Origin: Hirsutella rhossiliensis
Lineage: Eukaryota; Ascomycota; Sordariomycetes; Hypocreales; Ophiocordycipitaceae
Assembly: GCF_020360975.1 (NCBI RefSeq)
Contig: NW_025408673.1
Location: forward strand, 930,001 to 994,000
DNA: 64,000 nucleotides
Direction: 5' to 3'
The notes below the pieces were generated by a model. It was not told where the DNA came from. It saw only the letters and a list, made by a program, of their open reading frames with translations, and did not search any database. The translations under genes and the position numbers were made by a program. Positions 25,391-35,589 of this stretch are shown in pieces (position 1 is the first letter of the stretch; each line of letters opens with the position of its first letter).

Positions 25391-26390
25391 TACGTATTGC
25401 AACCGCGACCCGGCATAAGGGCGGACCAGCTACGAAAGAGGGGAGGGTTTTCCTCTAGGCACTCTAGTTTTTCCCTCCTATTTAACGCCGAAGTTCTAGA
25501 TACCTCTAGATAGGTCACTAGTGTAATCTCAATAATGATATGCAACATGGCAACTTGCAAAGCAATCGTGCAACACGTCTGTCGTTGCACCAAAATGCAT
25601 TCCTGGCAGGGCTTGCTTGATGACTGCAAAGCCTGATCGACCGGGATTCGTCTTTTGCTCGCAGTTTCTTTAACAACGGCCCTGCTCTCAGAACCTGTGA
25701 CTGTCGCAATAGTCTAGGACATGTTATATCTCGCGATAGCAGACCTGGTAAAATAGATTTGCGGTTGGAATAGAAGCGTTGAAGAAACAACCAGGAGTGC
25801 AGAAAAGTACAAAGATTCTCCATGATGGGTAATCGAAAGGTTCCTTAGCCCAGCAAGAGGGAGTAAGAAAAGCTGGCCGGTGACTCAAGGCGTGCATGTA
25901 TGTTGGCCGCATACTGTACTACTTTCAGACGTCCGCAAGATGCAACCACCTAAGCAAGGCAATAAATTTAGGCAACCTAGCCAGCTGGGCGCTTGAGGAG
26001 ATACAAGAAACACGCTCCCCAATGGAGCGGTCAATCAAGACCGCAAGATCACCCCTCATCATCACCCTCGAAGACTCACAATTCCATTCGCATAAAGGAC
26101 AGCTCTCGCCTACGGAATCCCTGTAACTACCATGGCTGACGCTGGCGGCAGCAAAGTGGCGACCACTCGTCTGGGGAGTATAGCGGCACCGTCCATCAGG
26201 CGGATGTTGGTGCAAGGCATCGGATTTGGCAAGTGTGATCTTCTCTGGTTAAAAATGCCCAGGCGGACAGAAAGGGCAGGAGGGAGGCGAAAAAGCGAGA
26301 GGACAAGAAATAGATGACAATGGGCCAACATAACGGTGTGAAGAACTGTCTTTAAATTGCAACCACGTCATTCTCATGGAAATCCCTAGT
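25391..26390. other. Unique-looking non-RIPed DNA, no gene recognised
   Basis: Normal CpA/TpG frequencies resume here. Only short ORFs (60-100 codons) are present on both strands, overlapping each other, and none shows a domain, a good intron pattern or a plausible start-to-stop structure. A short plus-strand ORF at 26,132-26,317 has a good start context but no recognisable product. I see no supportable gene. Confidence 0.5.
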
Positions 26391-26395
26391 CTACG

Positions 26396-26701
26396 TGATG
26401 CGTTTTTGCGTGTCCCTACGCACACTGGAGCGTTGGGCACGGCACCAAGCATCAAGGACACCGGCTGCCGCACGCACAGCCATGTGAACAGGCAGCCGTG
26501 TGAACAGGCAGCCGTGTGAAACAGGCAGCCGTGTGAAACAGGCAGCCGTGTGAACAGGCATCGGTATGTGGCTGCCTTGTAAACCGGCCGGATCGCCTAG
26601 ATAGTCCGACCTGGCTGCCTCCTACATAAGGATGAGGCAGTCATAGCTTAGTTGGAGAAACAACGATCCCACTTCATCTCATCCATATGCAAAATGCATC
26701 A
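26396..26701 (+). repeat. 5' LTR of the young gypsy element
   Basis: A 306-bp LTR beginning TGATGCG and ending GCATCA. Inside, at 26,489-26,554, four tandem units of 16-17 bp (caggcagccgtgtgaa) are preceded by a degenerate unit. It matches the 3' LTR except for one extra T near its start (gcgtttttgcg versus gcgttttgcg). Confidence 0.96.
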
Positions 26702-26704
26702 GAT

Positions 26705-26712
26705 TGGTAGCA
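26705..26712 (+). promoter_or_regulatory. Probable primer binding site
   Basis: The sequence tggtagca lies 3 bp after the 5' LTR. TGGTAGC is the complement of the 3' end of initiator tRNA-Met that primes Ty1 and Ty3 (established for those elements). The match is only 7-8 nt, so the assignment is tentative. Confidence 0.5.
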
Positions 26713-27034
26713 ATTCCTACCCTTTGCTTTGATTAGCACCAGTGAGCCATTGTGTAAGCCTCACACCATAGCTCAAGTCTGCTTGGGCACCACACGTGAG
26801 CCGTTGACTCGGGCTCGCACCAAAAACCACCAAAAACAACCATCGTGACTTACATAAGTCGCCCCCACGAGCTTACCCAAGCTCACCACCCCCCACGAGC
26901 TTATCCCAAAGCTCATCAATCCTTTGGCTTGCTAACCAGCTAACCTTGTGGTGCGACCGACACCCTTGACAGCTAGCAGCCAACATTTCTTCACCCTCGT
27001 GATAACGCTATAGGGTCAATACCGTTGCATTAAG

Positions 27035-29120
27035 GTGTCTTTCGCTCGTGACGACTTTGGTGATAGGAAGTTTTGCGAAAGCCCGTGTAATCGTATATCA
27101 CTATCGCAAGTGTCAGCTGGCAAGCAAACCGACCACACAATGGCCAAACCGACCAACGAAGGAAGCTCGGTCAAGCAAGCTGACGATAGAAGCTCGCCAC
27201 GCCCGGCTGAAGAAGATGATGGACCCGGCTACCGGACGCAGTCCAGCAACGCCGCCCGAAGCGCAACAGAGTCTCTCTCAACCCCAAGGACAATCATTCG
27301 CAATTGGCAGACCAATTACAGCAGCTCCCAGAAGCTCTCAACGCGTGGAAATGGTCCATCCGATTCCTCAAGCTGATGCGAGACAAATCTAAGGAAGCTC
27401 TCGATACCTTCACAGTCCGTGACAAGGAAGCATGTGAAGCCTTGGAAGATCTCCTTTCCACGTCTGTGCTCATCAAATCAGCCTACGCGAAGTATTGGCT
27501 GTACCACAAGCCGGCATCTCGGACCTCGAACATGTGCCTGCATGGAGAGCAGTGGTGGAAAAGCCTATATTGTGCCGGAACCCACAGAGGACAACATGAT
27601 GAAATTGATCTCGAAGATCACGCCCAAGGAAGTTGATTCGAGGTCAATGACATCCAATTTGGTATATCTTCCGGATGCCGACCAACAACTTCCCACGGAA
27701 CAGCGAGGTATAAATTCTCAAGCTATGTTGCAGTCAACGGAACCCCCAAAGGCGCCAACTCAGTCACAATCACCTTCAGGCGTGAGGAAGCAGAAAGGAA
27801 GCCGGCATAGCCACCACAGCCGCCGCGACCGCCGCAGTCACCACAAGCATCGCAGATACCTACGACTAGATGATTCAAGCGACTCGAATCTTCTTCTTCC
27901 AGCAGCAGCAGCTCTGGAAGCAGCATTGGCATTGGATACGCTCACAGCCGCCGGAGCGCCTCTCCTACCACACAGACCTTTCAAACCTCTAGTGATGTGG
28001 AAGCTGTTGCCAAGAGGCTCAAACGTGACAACATGGGTGTTTTCAACCCCAATCACAAGGATCCTCATAAACAAGGCCTTGTGTCCCTCTCAAGCGGCAG
28101 CAATGTGTACACGGATGTATACCTCTTCTGCGAGCGCCTGCGAATGTACAAGGATCTCGACTCCTACGCCTTGTCGCAGCACTATATGTCTTTCCTTGCC
28201 GGCGGAGCTCTACAGTGGTTCATGAATGAACTTTCCATCGAGCAGAAGGATCGCCTTATGAAGTCATCAGTAGAGCGTTTCTGTAAAATGCTCATCAAGC
28301 GATTCCAACGCCCAGCAGCAGAGGTCTCCAAGGAATTACACGGCATTCCGTATACCGTGTCAATGTGGAATGCTGGTGAAGTCTCCTTGCCTCAATGGAT
28401 TCAACGGAAAGTCTCCCTAGCAAGGCAAATCAACATCGAAAAGGACTACCAAATCATCCAAAGCATCCACCCCTTGATTGCGGTCCAAATCGCTACTCAC
28501 CTCTCTGTGCCCACTAAACGCACGCCAATTGACAAGTGGGTACGAGAAATCGAGGAACGCCGACCCCTGATCTCCGCGGCATTGGAATTTCGCGGCAGAT
28601 ACGATGAACGCCCCAAGGCCGTGACCGTGACCGCAACTACCAAAGTCGTGATCGTAGTAGTGATCGTGATCGCAGCTTTAGGAACGATAGCCGCGACCGC
28701 GACCGCAGCTATCAGCGAGATCACTACCAACGCGATCGAGGCCTTGACCGCAGAGACCGCAGCAACCCCAGCAGCGACTCACGGGCCAAGGAAAGGCGAG
28801 AGAACCGCCCCAAAGATCCTCAGCGCAATGAGCGAAGCGGCGGCTATGAGAAAAAGGTCCGCTTTGAGAAAAATTACCTTGCCAGCGAGGACGAAAACAA
28901 GCAAGATGCTTCAGACAACAAGAAAACCGCCATTTCCGACGACGATGAAGCCAGTGATGTAGGATCAGACGCTTCTATCGAGGAATACTACGTCTGTATG
29001 ACCTCAACTCCTGAGAATCTTGGCCAACAAGGAAACCACCAATGCCGAAAGTGTAACCGCAAGTTCCTCCCGCAGTGTGTTATTTGAGCACACACAAGCA
29101 CGCTGCTGTGTGTCTGCTCA
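27035..29120 (+). pseudogene. gag of the young gypsy element, frameshifted
   Basis: The best-preserved part is 27,997-28,962 (321 codons), with a Gag-like capsid segment (FCERLRMYKDLD, GGALQWFMNEL, RFCKMLIKRFQRP) in its first 200 residues. Around 28,610 the frame changes: a basic tail rich in Arg, Asp and Ser dipeptides continues in another frame to about 28,990. A CX2C zinc-finger-like motif (CRKCNRKF) follows at about 29,043-29,066 and a second (CGKCYAQF) at about 29,161-29,184. N-terminal coding is spread over two or three frames from 27,035. No RIP-type changes are seen; the damage is by indels. Confidence 0.75.
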
Positions 29121-29159
29121 ACAGCTCCAGCAGGAGGCGACCCCAGCAAGACCTTCGTT

Positions 29160-29750
29160 ATGTGGGAAATGCTACGCCCAATTTCCTCACGCAATGCACT
29201 CTTCAGGCAACTTCCTGGCTGCGTGTCACAGCCCAAGGCCCACTCAAAGGGAGAGGAATATAAAGCCGTAGAGCAGCACAATCCAATTCCTCCCCAGAAA
29301 GCCCAGTATCTTTGGGAACAATCGCGAGCGCTATCGCAGGAAATCCTCGAGCCACAACCGCTCGAGCCGCCATCGCACGATGCCCTTTCGGCTACTCATA
29401 TCTTCGCATCAAGATCAAGGCAGCTCCCACAGGACCAGAGACCGAGGTCTGTGCGGATTCCGGTGTGGCAACCCCTGATTGACAGAAAGCTTCTCAAGAG
29501 CTTCGAGCACACCATTGAGAAGAAGCCTCCAACGCCAATTGCAGGCATCAGCGGCAGTGTCCGCTGCACAGACTGGGCCACGTTCTCCTTCTATGCAGAA
29601 GGAAAGAGGGCTGACGGTAGCAGCGCCGGCATAGCTAAATTCACCAGTTCCGCTTGGGTGACTACCGTGGAACCAGGAGCCTTGCTAGGCAATGCCTTCC
29701 TCAAGCCGTATGTTGAAACATCCACTACGACAAGGAAGTCGTTCAAATAG
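29160..29750 (+). pseudogene. Retropepsin-like protease region, frameshifted
   Basis: The aspartic protease motif D-S-G is encoded at 29,456-29,464 in the context VCADSG. The following protease body (IDRKLLKSFE, then GISGSV, then LLGNAFL) continues in a different frame to 29,750, so at least one indel lies just after the active site. About 260 amino acids of pol-like sequence continue in other frames to about 30,260. Confidence 0.7.
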
Positions 29751-30477
29751 GCCTCCTTGACGACTTCGGTATCCCTTTAACATCTATAAGCCTCATAAAG
29801 GGGTAGTCCGACGCGTTCAGGCCGTCAGAAAACCATGGTCCCGGCAGGCAAGACAATGCTAGTCCCAGCTAGCTGGAAGGAAGTCCCTAAAGGCCGTTCC
29901 TTCGCTTTTCATTCCAATCATCCCTGGCCGCTCATGCTCGTTGACCGAAACACTGTCCCAGCGGTCATGTTCACGAACACTACGAACCAAGATATCATCG
30001 TGAACCGCAAACAGCGCCTAGGGCAGATCAAAGAATGCGAGGAATCGGGCTACTTCGCTGCAGCCTCATGGAAATCAGCTCTGACAGCTTTGACAATAGC
30101 CACAGCGGCCTTGGCCCCAACAACTTCTGCAATGACGATTGAAAGCGCTCCCCAGAGCCATACATCGTATGATCTTGCTATCAATAGCACCTTCCACCTC
30201 TCAGACGATGTTATCGCAATAGCTGACGGGACTTTCACCCCGGAGGAAGCCCTGTTCTAGCAGCAACCGCAGAATCAGTTTCAAGCTTATCAGAAGCTTT
30301 GTACGCATACACAACAGCAGCCAGCAACGACAGCCAGCCTTGGTCAACAACAAGAAAGGAGCTCCACGTCACAAGCACCCAGCTGAGTGCAGCAGCAACA
30401 GCCGATACTCCTGACCTTGCCCTGAGACCCGAATTCCGTATCAAACGCACGTTCAACGCACGCCAGAGCTCCCAGAG

Positions 30478-32030
30478 GTGTGCACTGACGACGGAATTCA
30501 CATCTATGCGCAGAAAGGCAGCTTCGTGACCAAGATCAAAGCCCTTGTTGAAAAACACGCCAAACTATGGAAAGACTCGGGCACAGCTGAAGTCGAAGCA
30601 GGCCACGAGCTCACAGTTCCCTTATCAAGGATTGGCACACGCACAAGGTGGCTCAACGCCCCTATCCTCAGGGATTACGAGACAAACAGGTCATTGATGA
30701 AACCCATGACAAGCTCCACGCACAAGGACGTATGGAATACGTGCACGGACCAACCCCTTTTGCAGCCCCCGTCTTCGTTGTGTGGCGAACAGCCCGAGGA
30801 GAAACCAAGGGCAGGGTCGTCATCGATTTGCGAGCTCTTAATAAGGTCACCATGCCAGACAGCTATCCTTGCCATTGCAAGAAGACATCATCCAAGAGCT
30901 TCGAGGCGCACAGTACATCACAGCAATCGACGCATCGTCCTTTACCACCAATTCCGAGTCAAACTCGAACATCGTGATCGTTTTACCCTCACGAGCCATA
31001 GAGGACTGGAAAGACTGACTGTTGCACCAATTGGCTTCTGCAATAGCCCGGCCTACGCCCAGCGCTATATGGATCGAGTGCTTCGACCATATAAGGGGTT
31101 TTGCAGAGCGTTTATGGACGACGTTGTGATCTATTCGAAAACGGAAAAGGAGCACTTACAGCACCTTAGCAAGATCTTCCAGCTATTCGAGCGTTTTAAC
31201 CTCACGATGTCGCCAAAGAAAAGCTGGATTGGGTATCCTCTGTGCAACTCCTGGCTTCCGCGTTGATGCCTTTGGAATGAGCACAACGGAACACAGGCTG
31301 GCAGCCTTTGCAAAGCTGGAATTTCCAGACCAGCTATCTGCGTTGGAAAGCTACATTGGAGCAACAGGCTACCTACGGCATCTCTTACCGTATTATGGAG
31401 CCCTCATTGAGCCATTGCAGCACTGGAAAACTCAATTACTAGCCCAAGGACGAGAAATTGGCAAAATTCAGCAAGGTAACATCAACAAACGCCGTGCCTT
31501 TGCGAGGAACACCAAATTCGAGCCTAGTGAAAAGGAGCGGTTGGCATTTGAAGCTATCCAAAAGGAAGTAGCCTCCGGCAGGATGATCCACCATATGGAC
31601 CCAAGCAGGCAACTGTTCTGTCAAGTTGACGGGTCCTTGCAACGAGGATTTGCCTGTACCTACTTCCACCTTAAAGAAGGTTACGAATGGAAGCCTGGCC
31701 AAGCTATTTCCTCAACAGCGATGCAACCTATAGCTTTCTCAGCCGCACCTCACCAACGCAGAGAGATCATATGGTCCGTCGGAATTAGAAGTGGCCTGCC
31801 TAGTCTGGGCTATCAAAAAGATGCGCACAGTGGTCCAATCGTCAACGAAGCCCTTAATCGTGCTTACGGACCATTCAGCCACACAGCAGATCGTCAATAA
31901 GACCTCCCTCGACACTTCAAGCACGGACAGAGCAAATAGACGGCTAGTAGTAGCCTCCATCTATCTCTCTCAGTACGAATTGCAGGTTGATCATCTTCCA
32001 GGAAAATCAATTTCATCCCTGATGCCTTAA
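30478..32030 (+). pseudogene. Reverse transcriptase and RNase H region, frameshifted
   Basis: RT N-terminal motifs (AAPVFVVW, GRVVIDLRALNK) lie in the frame of 30,648-30,977. The catalytic half lies in the frame of 30,478-31,266, with FMDD at 31,111-31,122 followed by VVIYSK. The linker and RNase H-like part (FCQVDGS, PIAFSA) is in the frame of 31,229-31,900 and ends in a third frame by 32,030. At least three frame changes separate these pieces. The order and motifs are those of Ty3/gypsy pol. Confidence 0.88.
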
Positions 32031-32059
32031 GCAGGCTGTCAGCCCCTGAGACCGACCAA

Positions 32060-33453
32060 TTGATCGAGCGACAACGACCTGACTACACAGCGCTTGACGA
32101 TGTGCTCCTTGCGTCTGAGGCCATCATGGATCCAGCATACCGCATCAAATTCACAGAAGGCTATCAGGCTGATACCCATTATCGCAAGATCCTTCAAATG
32201 ATCCAGGACAGTGAGAACACGGTCAAAGCTTCTAGGCCCCGGAAATCGCGAAAATCAAGCGCAGAGGAATTCCCTTTTCGTGGACCAGGGTCTGTTATAT
32301 CACGAAGGAAAAGATGGATATGTTCGTCTCTGCGTGCCCGCAAGCCTCACGCACGAATTGATGCAAATGGCACACGACGACAAGCACCACTTTGGCGTTG
32401 TGAGAATGCTCAAGGAGTTGGAAACCTATTCGATCAGGAACGTCTCTTGGCAAGCGAAAAAGCACATCGCCAAGTGCAAAGCTTGCTGCCTTGGACAGAC
32501 TGATCGACAACAGCTTGCTGGAAGCTATCTGCCCAATCGACCCCCGATGCTTCCAATGCAGTCAATTGCAATGGACTTCATCACAGACATGCCTGCCGTC
32601 TCAGCTATGGGCTCACCCTGGCATATTGAAGGCTTTAATGCCTTTAATCAATTACTTACAGTCACTTGCTTAGCTAGCAAGCGATGCCTACTGATTCCAG
32701 GCAATGCAAAGTATAGCGCCAAGGACTGGGCAGCCTCCCTAGCTAGGCAGCTCATGCTATGTGATTGGGGCATGCCGCGCACGATAGTCAGTGACAGAGA
32801 CCGCAAATTCACCTCTGCTTTCTGGCAAGGGCTCTGGAAGGCCTTGGCACCAGAATCAGCATGACAACGGCATATCATCCGCAGGCGGACGGCTTGGCCG
32901 AGCGGCGCAATCAAACAGTGGAAACAGCGTTGCGACTGGCCTATATTGAGGACCCCAACCTTGACTGGAAGACCCTTATTCCTTCGCTGCAGTGGCATCT
33001 AAACACAGCCTACAACACCAGCACGAAGACCTCAGCCCATGAACTAATGTACGGTTTCCCCTGAAAGGGCCCCTGAGGCTGTTGATCGCACAGCCAGCGC
33101 AGAGGCAGACGAATTGCCCTACATCAAGGAAGCCTTGCGTAAGCAGGCCAGCCTAGCTATGGACCTTGCAGCGATGAAGGCCAAGCGTTGGTACGATGCC
33201 AAACACCGACCTATCCATCTCAAGGCTGGAGACAAGGTATATCTCAAGCTTCATCAGGGATATCACCAGCCAGGCAGGCCACCCAAGAAGTGGTCACAAC
33301 AGCGGAAGGCCCTTTGTGATCAGAAGGATGGTTGGAGACCTGGCCTGTGAATTGGACCTTCCAGAGCAAATTAAGGTCCACCCAGTGATCTCAATACACC
33401 ACCTCAAGCCAGCTCACGAAGGCTGCTTTGAAGAAGCTCACCCGGACCAGTAG
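32060..33453 (+). pseudogene. Integrase region, frameshifted
   Basis: The frame of 32,211-32,864 holds the HHCC zinc-binding module (HDDKHH at 32,373-32,390, CKACC at 32,475-32,489) and the first two catalytic acids, in MDFITD (about 32,571) and SDRDRKF (about 32,791). The third acid, in GLAERRNQ (about 32,890-32,913), lies in the next frame, which starts at about 32,861 and ends with a TGA at 33,062. The C-terminal domain continues in frames to 33,453. The DDE set is therefore complete but split by indels. Confidence 0.88.
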
Positions 33454-33720
33454 AAGTCACAAAGGACTTTACGGACCAGGAAGGCGAATTCTACGAAGTT
33501 GACAAGCTTCTGGACGTACGGGTCAGGAAGATTGGAAGAAACAGGAAGCCCGTCACGGAGTACTTGGTCCACTGGAAAGGATGGGGCAGCATGCATGATC
33601 AGTGGGTCAGGAAGGAAGAGATATCGTCAAAGGCCCTGGATGAGTTCCACGGGCAGACGACGGGACCGCGAGTGGTTCGCAACAGCAAAGCAAAGGGACG
33701 ATCGGAAAGTTCTGACATGT
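33454..33720 (+). pseudogene. Chromodomain at the integrase C-terminus
   Basis: After a TAG at 33,451-33,453 the next frame reads EVTKDF, then a chromodomain core YLVHWKGWGS followed by a W (QWVRKEE) and ends at the stop at 33,720. Bypassing the stop needs a one-base shift near 33,448. Chromodomains of this type bind methylated histone H3 in related elements and guide insertion to heterochromatin (known for the family). Confidence 0.85.
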
Positions 33721-33777
33721 AGCCTTTGTTGAGGCAGTCACTGAGGACAGTGGAGTTTTCTTTTGAGGCCGGCATTA

Positions 33778-34082
33778 TGATGCGTTTTGCGTGTCCCTAC
33801 GCACACTGGAGCGTTGGGCACGGCACCAAGCATCAAGGACACCGGCTGCCGCACGCACAGCCATGTGAACAGGCAGCCGTGTGAACAGGCAGCCGTGTGA
33901 AACAGGCAGCCGTGTGAAACAGGCAGCCGTGTGAACAGGCATCGGTATGTGGCTGCCTTGTAAACCGGCCGGATCGCCTAGATAGTCCGACCTGGCTGCC
34001 TCCTACATAAGGATGAGGCAGTCATAGCTTAGTTGGAGAAACAACGATCCCACTTCATCTCATCCATATGCAAAATGCATCA
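33778..34082 (+). repeat. 3' LTR of the young gypsy element
   Basis: A 305-bp copy of the 5' LTR, starting TGATGCG and ending GCATCA, with the four tandem 16-17-bp units at about 33,870-33,935. The target duplication ctacg follows at 34,083-34,087. Confidence 0.96.
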
Positions 34083-34120
34083 CTACGACTCGACAACTCG
34101 ACTCGGCTTCACATCTCGAC

Positions 34121-34812
34121 TTAATTTTCCGATTCCTCGACCGTTATACCCTTATGGAACATTTGTCGCAGTTCCAGGTCATAGCTCTCCTTATCGGCCG
34201 ACTTCTTTGCGACAATGGCTGCTGAGTCCTCACACCAGAAGTCCGAAACGATCTTTTCTCGCTCCGGAGAGAGGCTGGCTGAGAAACTGGGGCACACATG
34301 ATCCTCGAGAATGCGATGCATAGCATTAACAGAATCCAAACAATGCCAAAACCACACCGCCCTGGACTTCCACTTGTTGTTCATAGTCCTTGCTAGTGGA
34401 ATACGATGCCCCTTTCCAGCAGACATCGCCTGTTCTTCCTCTTCAAAAACACGCATAAAGTCGTGTCGCACCTTGTCAAAATGATCGAAATGCTCCTCTG
34501 TTATCTGGTCGATCCCCCTTCCCGTCAGCCAGTACGGCACTGCAAGCATCTCCCCAGGCAGAGAGCACACCCATTCCAAATCAATCAGGCATGTGATATT
34601 CCAGTCATTATCAACAAAGATATTGCTCGAGTGAAGGTCAGTAAGCTGAAGGAGGAAAGGCCCGTTGCGTCTGTCTCGATCGATGTAATGATGTGAAAGA
34701 GTGCGCAGTATCGTCTTGACGGCCATCTGACCGTGACAATCTTCTTCACTATACACCTCCAGATAATATAACCTTCGAGAAACGTCGGATTGGCAGGGCA
34801 GTTCGGATGCAT
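34121..34812 (-). pseudogene. Phosphotransferase (APH/choline-kinase-like) C-terminal part
   Basis: The minus frame 34,756-34,121 encodes about 211 residues. It has the APH catalytic pattern LTDLHSSNIFVD (an H-x-x-x-N loop; the position usually filled by HxD is TDLH here) followed by CLIDLEW with the metal-binding Asp, then a helical C-terminus. Upstream, the motif NPTFLEGYIIWR is found in another frame starting near 34,812, so a frameshift near 34,756 separates the two parts. The N-lobe is missing on this strand. The stop lies 34-38 bp from the gypsy insertion, so the element landed just beyond the gene's 3' end. Fungal relatives phosphorylate small molecules, but the substrate is unknown. 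The piece could be expressed as a truncated protein but is most likely dead. Confidence 0.75.
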
Positions 34813-35043
34813 AGTCAGCTTAATTCGACCGGGGGTGGTCCTCAAAGACGGCACCAAGGTTCGGCCTCGGAAGAACGAGCAATGCGACTCGTCGGGGAGC
34901 GCGCTCCGAATGTGCTTGTCTCTCTTGTCTATAGATCACGCTGCAAATCAAAAGACGGTCCCCCCCTCTACGGCGAGCTGTTTATGGAATTCATGCCGGA
35001 GGGGACACTTAGATCAGTAGGGGCTGATCTCGACGCAAAATAA
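34790..35043 (+). pseudogene. APH-like N-lobe fragment, opposite strand
   Basis: On the plus strand a glycine/lysine hairpin (VVLKDGTKVRP) occurs in the frame starting at 34,790. A second part (ERAMRLVGERAPNVLV, then LFMEFMPEGTL and a stop at 35,043) is in the frame of 34,807. Both match the N-lobe and hinge of APH/kinase-like enzymes, and a one-base loss near 34,865 would explain the frame change. The piece lies head to head with the C-lobe piece at 34,121-34,812, as if an ancestral gene had been split by an inversion, or two related genes lost opposite halves. Confidence 0.6.
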
Positions 35044-35589
35044 ATGGGCACATGTACCCTGTCAGAAGTCTCTTAGCTACTGTCAGATCTGAATAGCGGA
35101 GGTCTCGTAGTTGGCCACGCGCAGAGACTCCAAGACCCCATAATCATACTGTACAATGTTGTTGGGTCTAGACGAAAGGGCAGACCACTCTGCCTGATGA
35201 GCAGACAAAAACTGAGGGGCCGTCAAGGCCCTGTTATTAGTGCTCTCTCTCCAGTCTCTACAACTGACCTCAGCAAAGGGTAAAGAGGACTTCAGAATAC
35301 CAAAGAATCGGCCGCAGTAACACAAAGGCGTTAAGACGAAGACAGGCATCACTTGGGCCTCGAACGCCCCCCCGGCATATCTGCTACGCGCTGCCAGACC
35401 TGCTACCGAGGCCGATTGCCAGTGGGCAAGAATAGATCCTTGAGCTCAAGAAAGGGCATGTAAACGAGCGGGCCTTTTGAAATGTGTCCACGTTGATATT
35501 GGTAATGCTCTATGCCTATGTCGGTCTTCAAGATCATCCTTATTTGGTCTATTTACATCTTCTCCCACAACCCGTCCCGAGACTCAGCC
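35044..35589. other. Intergenic region, no gene seen
   Basis: About 0.55 kb between the APH-like fragment and the 3' end of the FAD oxidoreductase. It holds only a short minus-strand ORF (35,083-35,352) without a recognisable product and probably includes the 3' untranslated region of the oxidoreductase. Confidence 0.5.

Larger units (their letters stand above)
26396..34082 (+). mobile_element. Young, non-RIPed Ty3/gypsy chromovirus with two LTRs
   Basis: A 7,687-bp element bounded by LTRs at 26,396-26,701 and 33,778-34,082 and by the 5-bp target duplication ctacg (26,391-26,395 and 34,083-34,087). The LTRs differ by one T in a homopolymer. Order on the plus strand is gag, aspartic protease, RT, RNase H, integrase, chromodomain, the Ty3/gypsy chromovirus arrangement. 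CpA and TpG are normal, so no RIP has acted. Yet the coding region is split over many frames by small indels (see the parts), so this copy probably cannot encode its own proteins. It may have been moved by proteins of another copy (inference). Confidence 0.95.

Noticed and set aside
26489..26554. Regularly repeated 16-17-bp units resembling a CRISPR array
   Set aside because: The units are directly abutting without spacers and occur in both LTRs of a retrotransposon.
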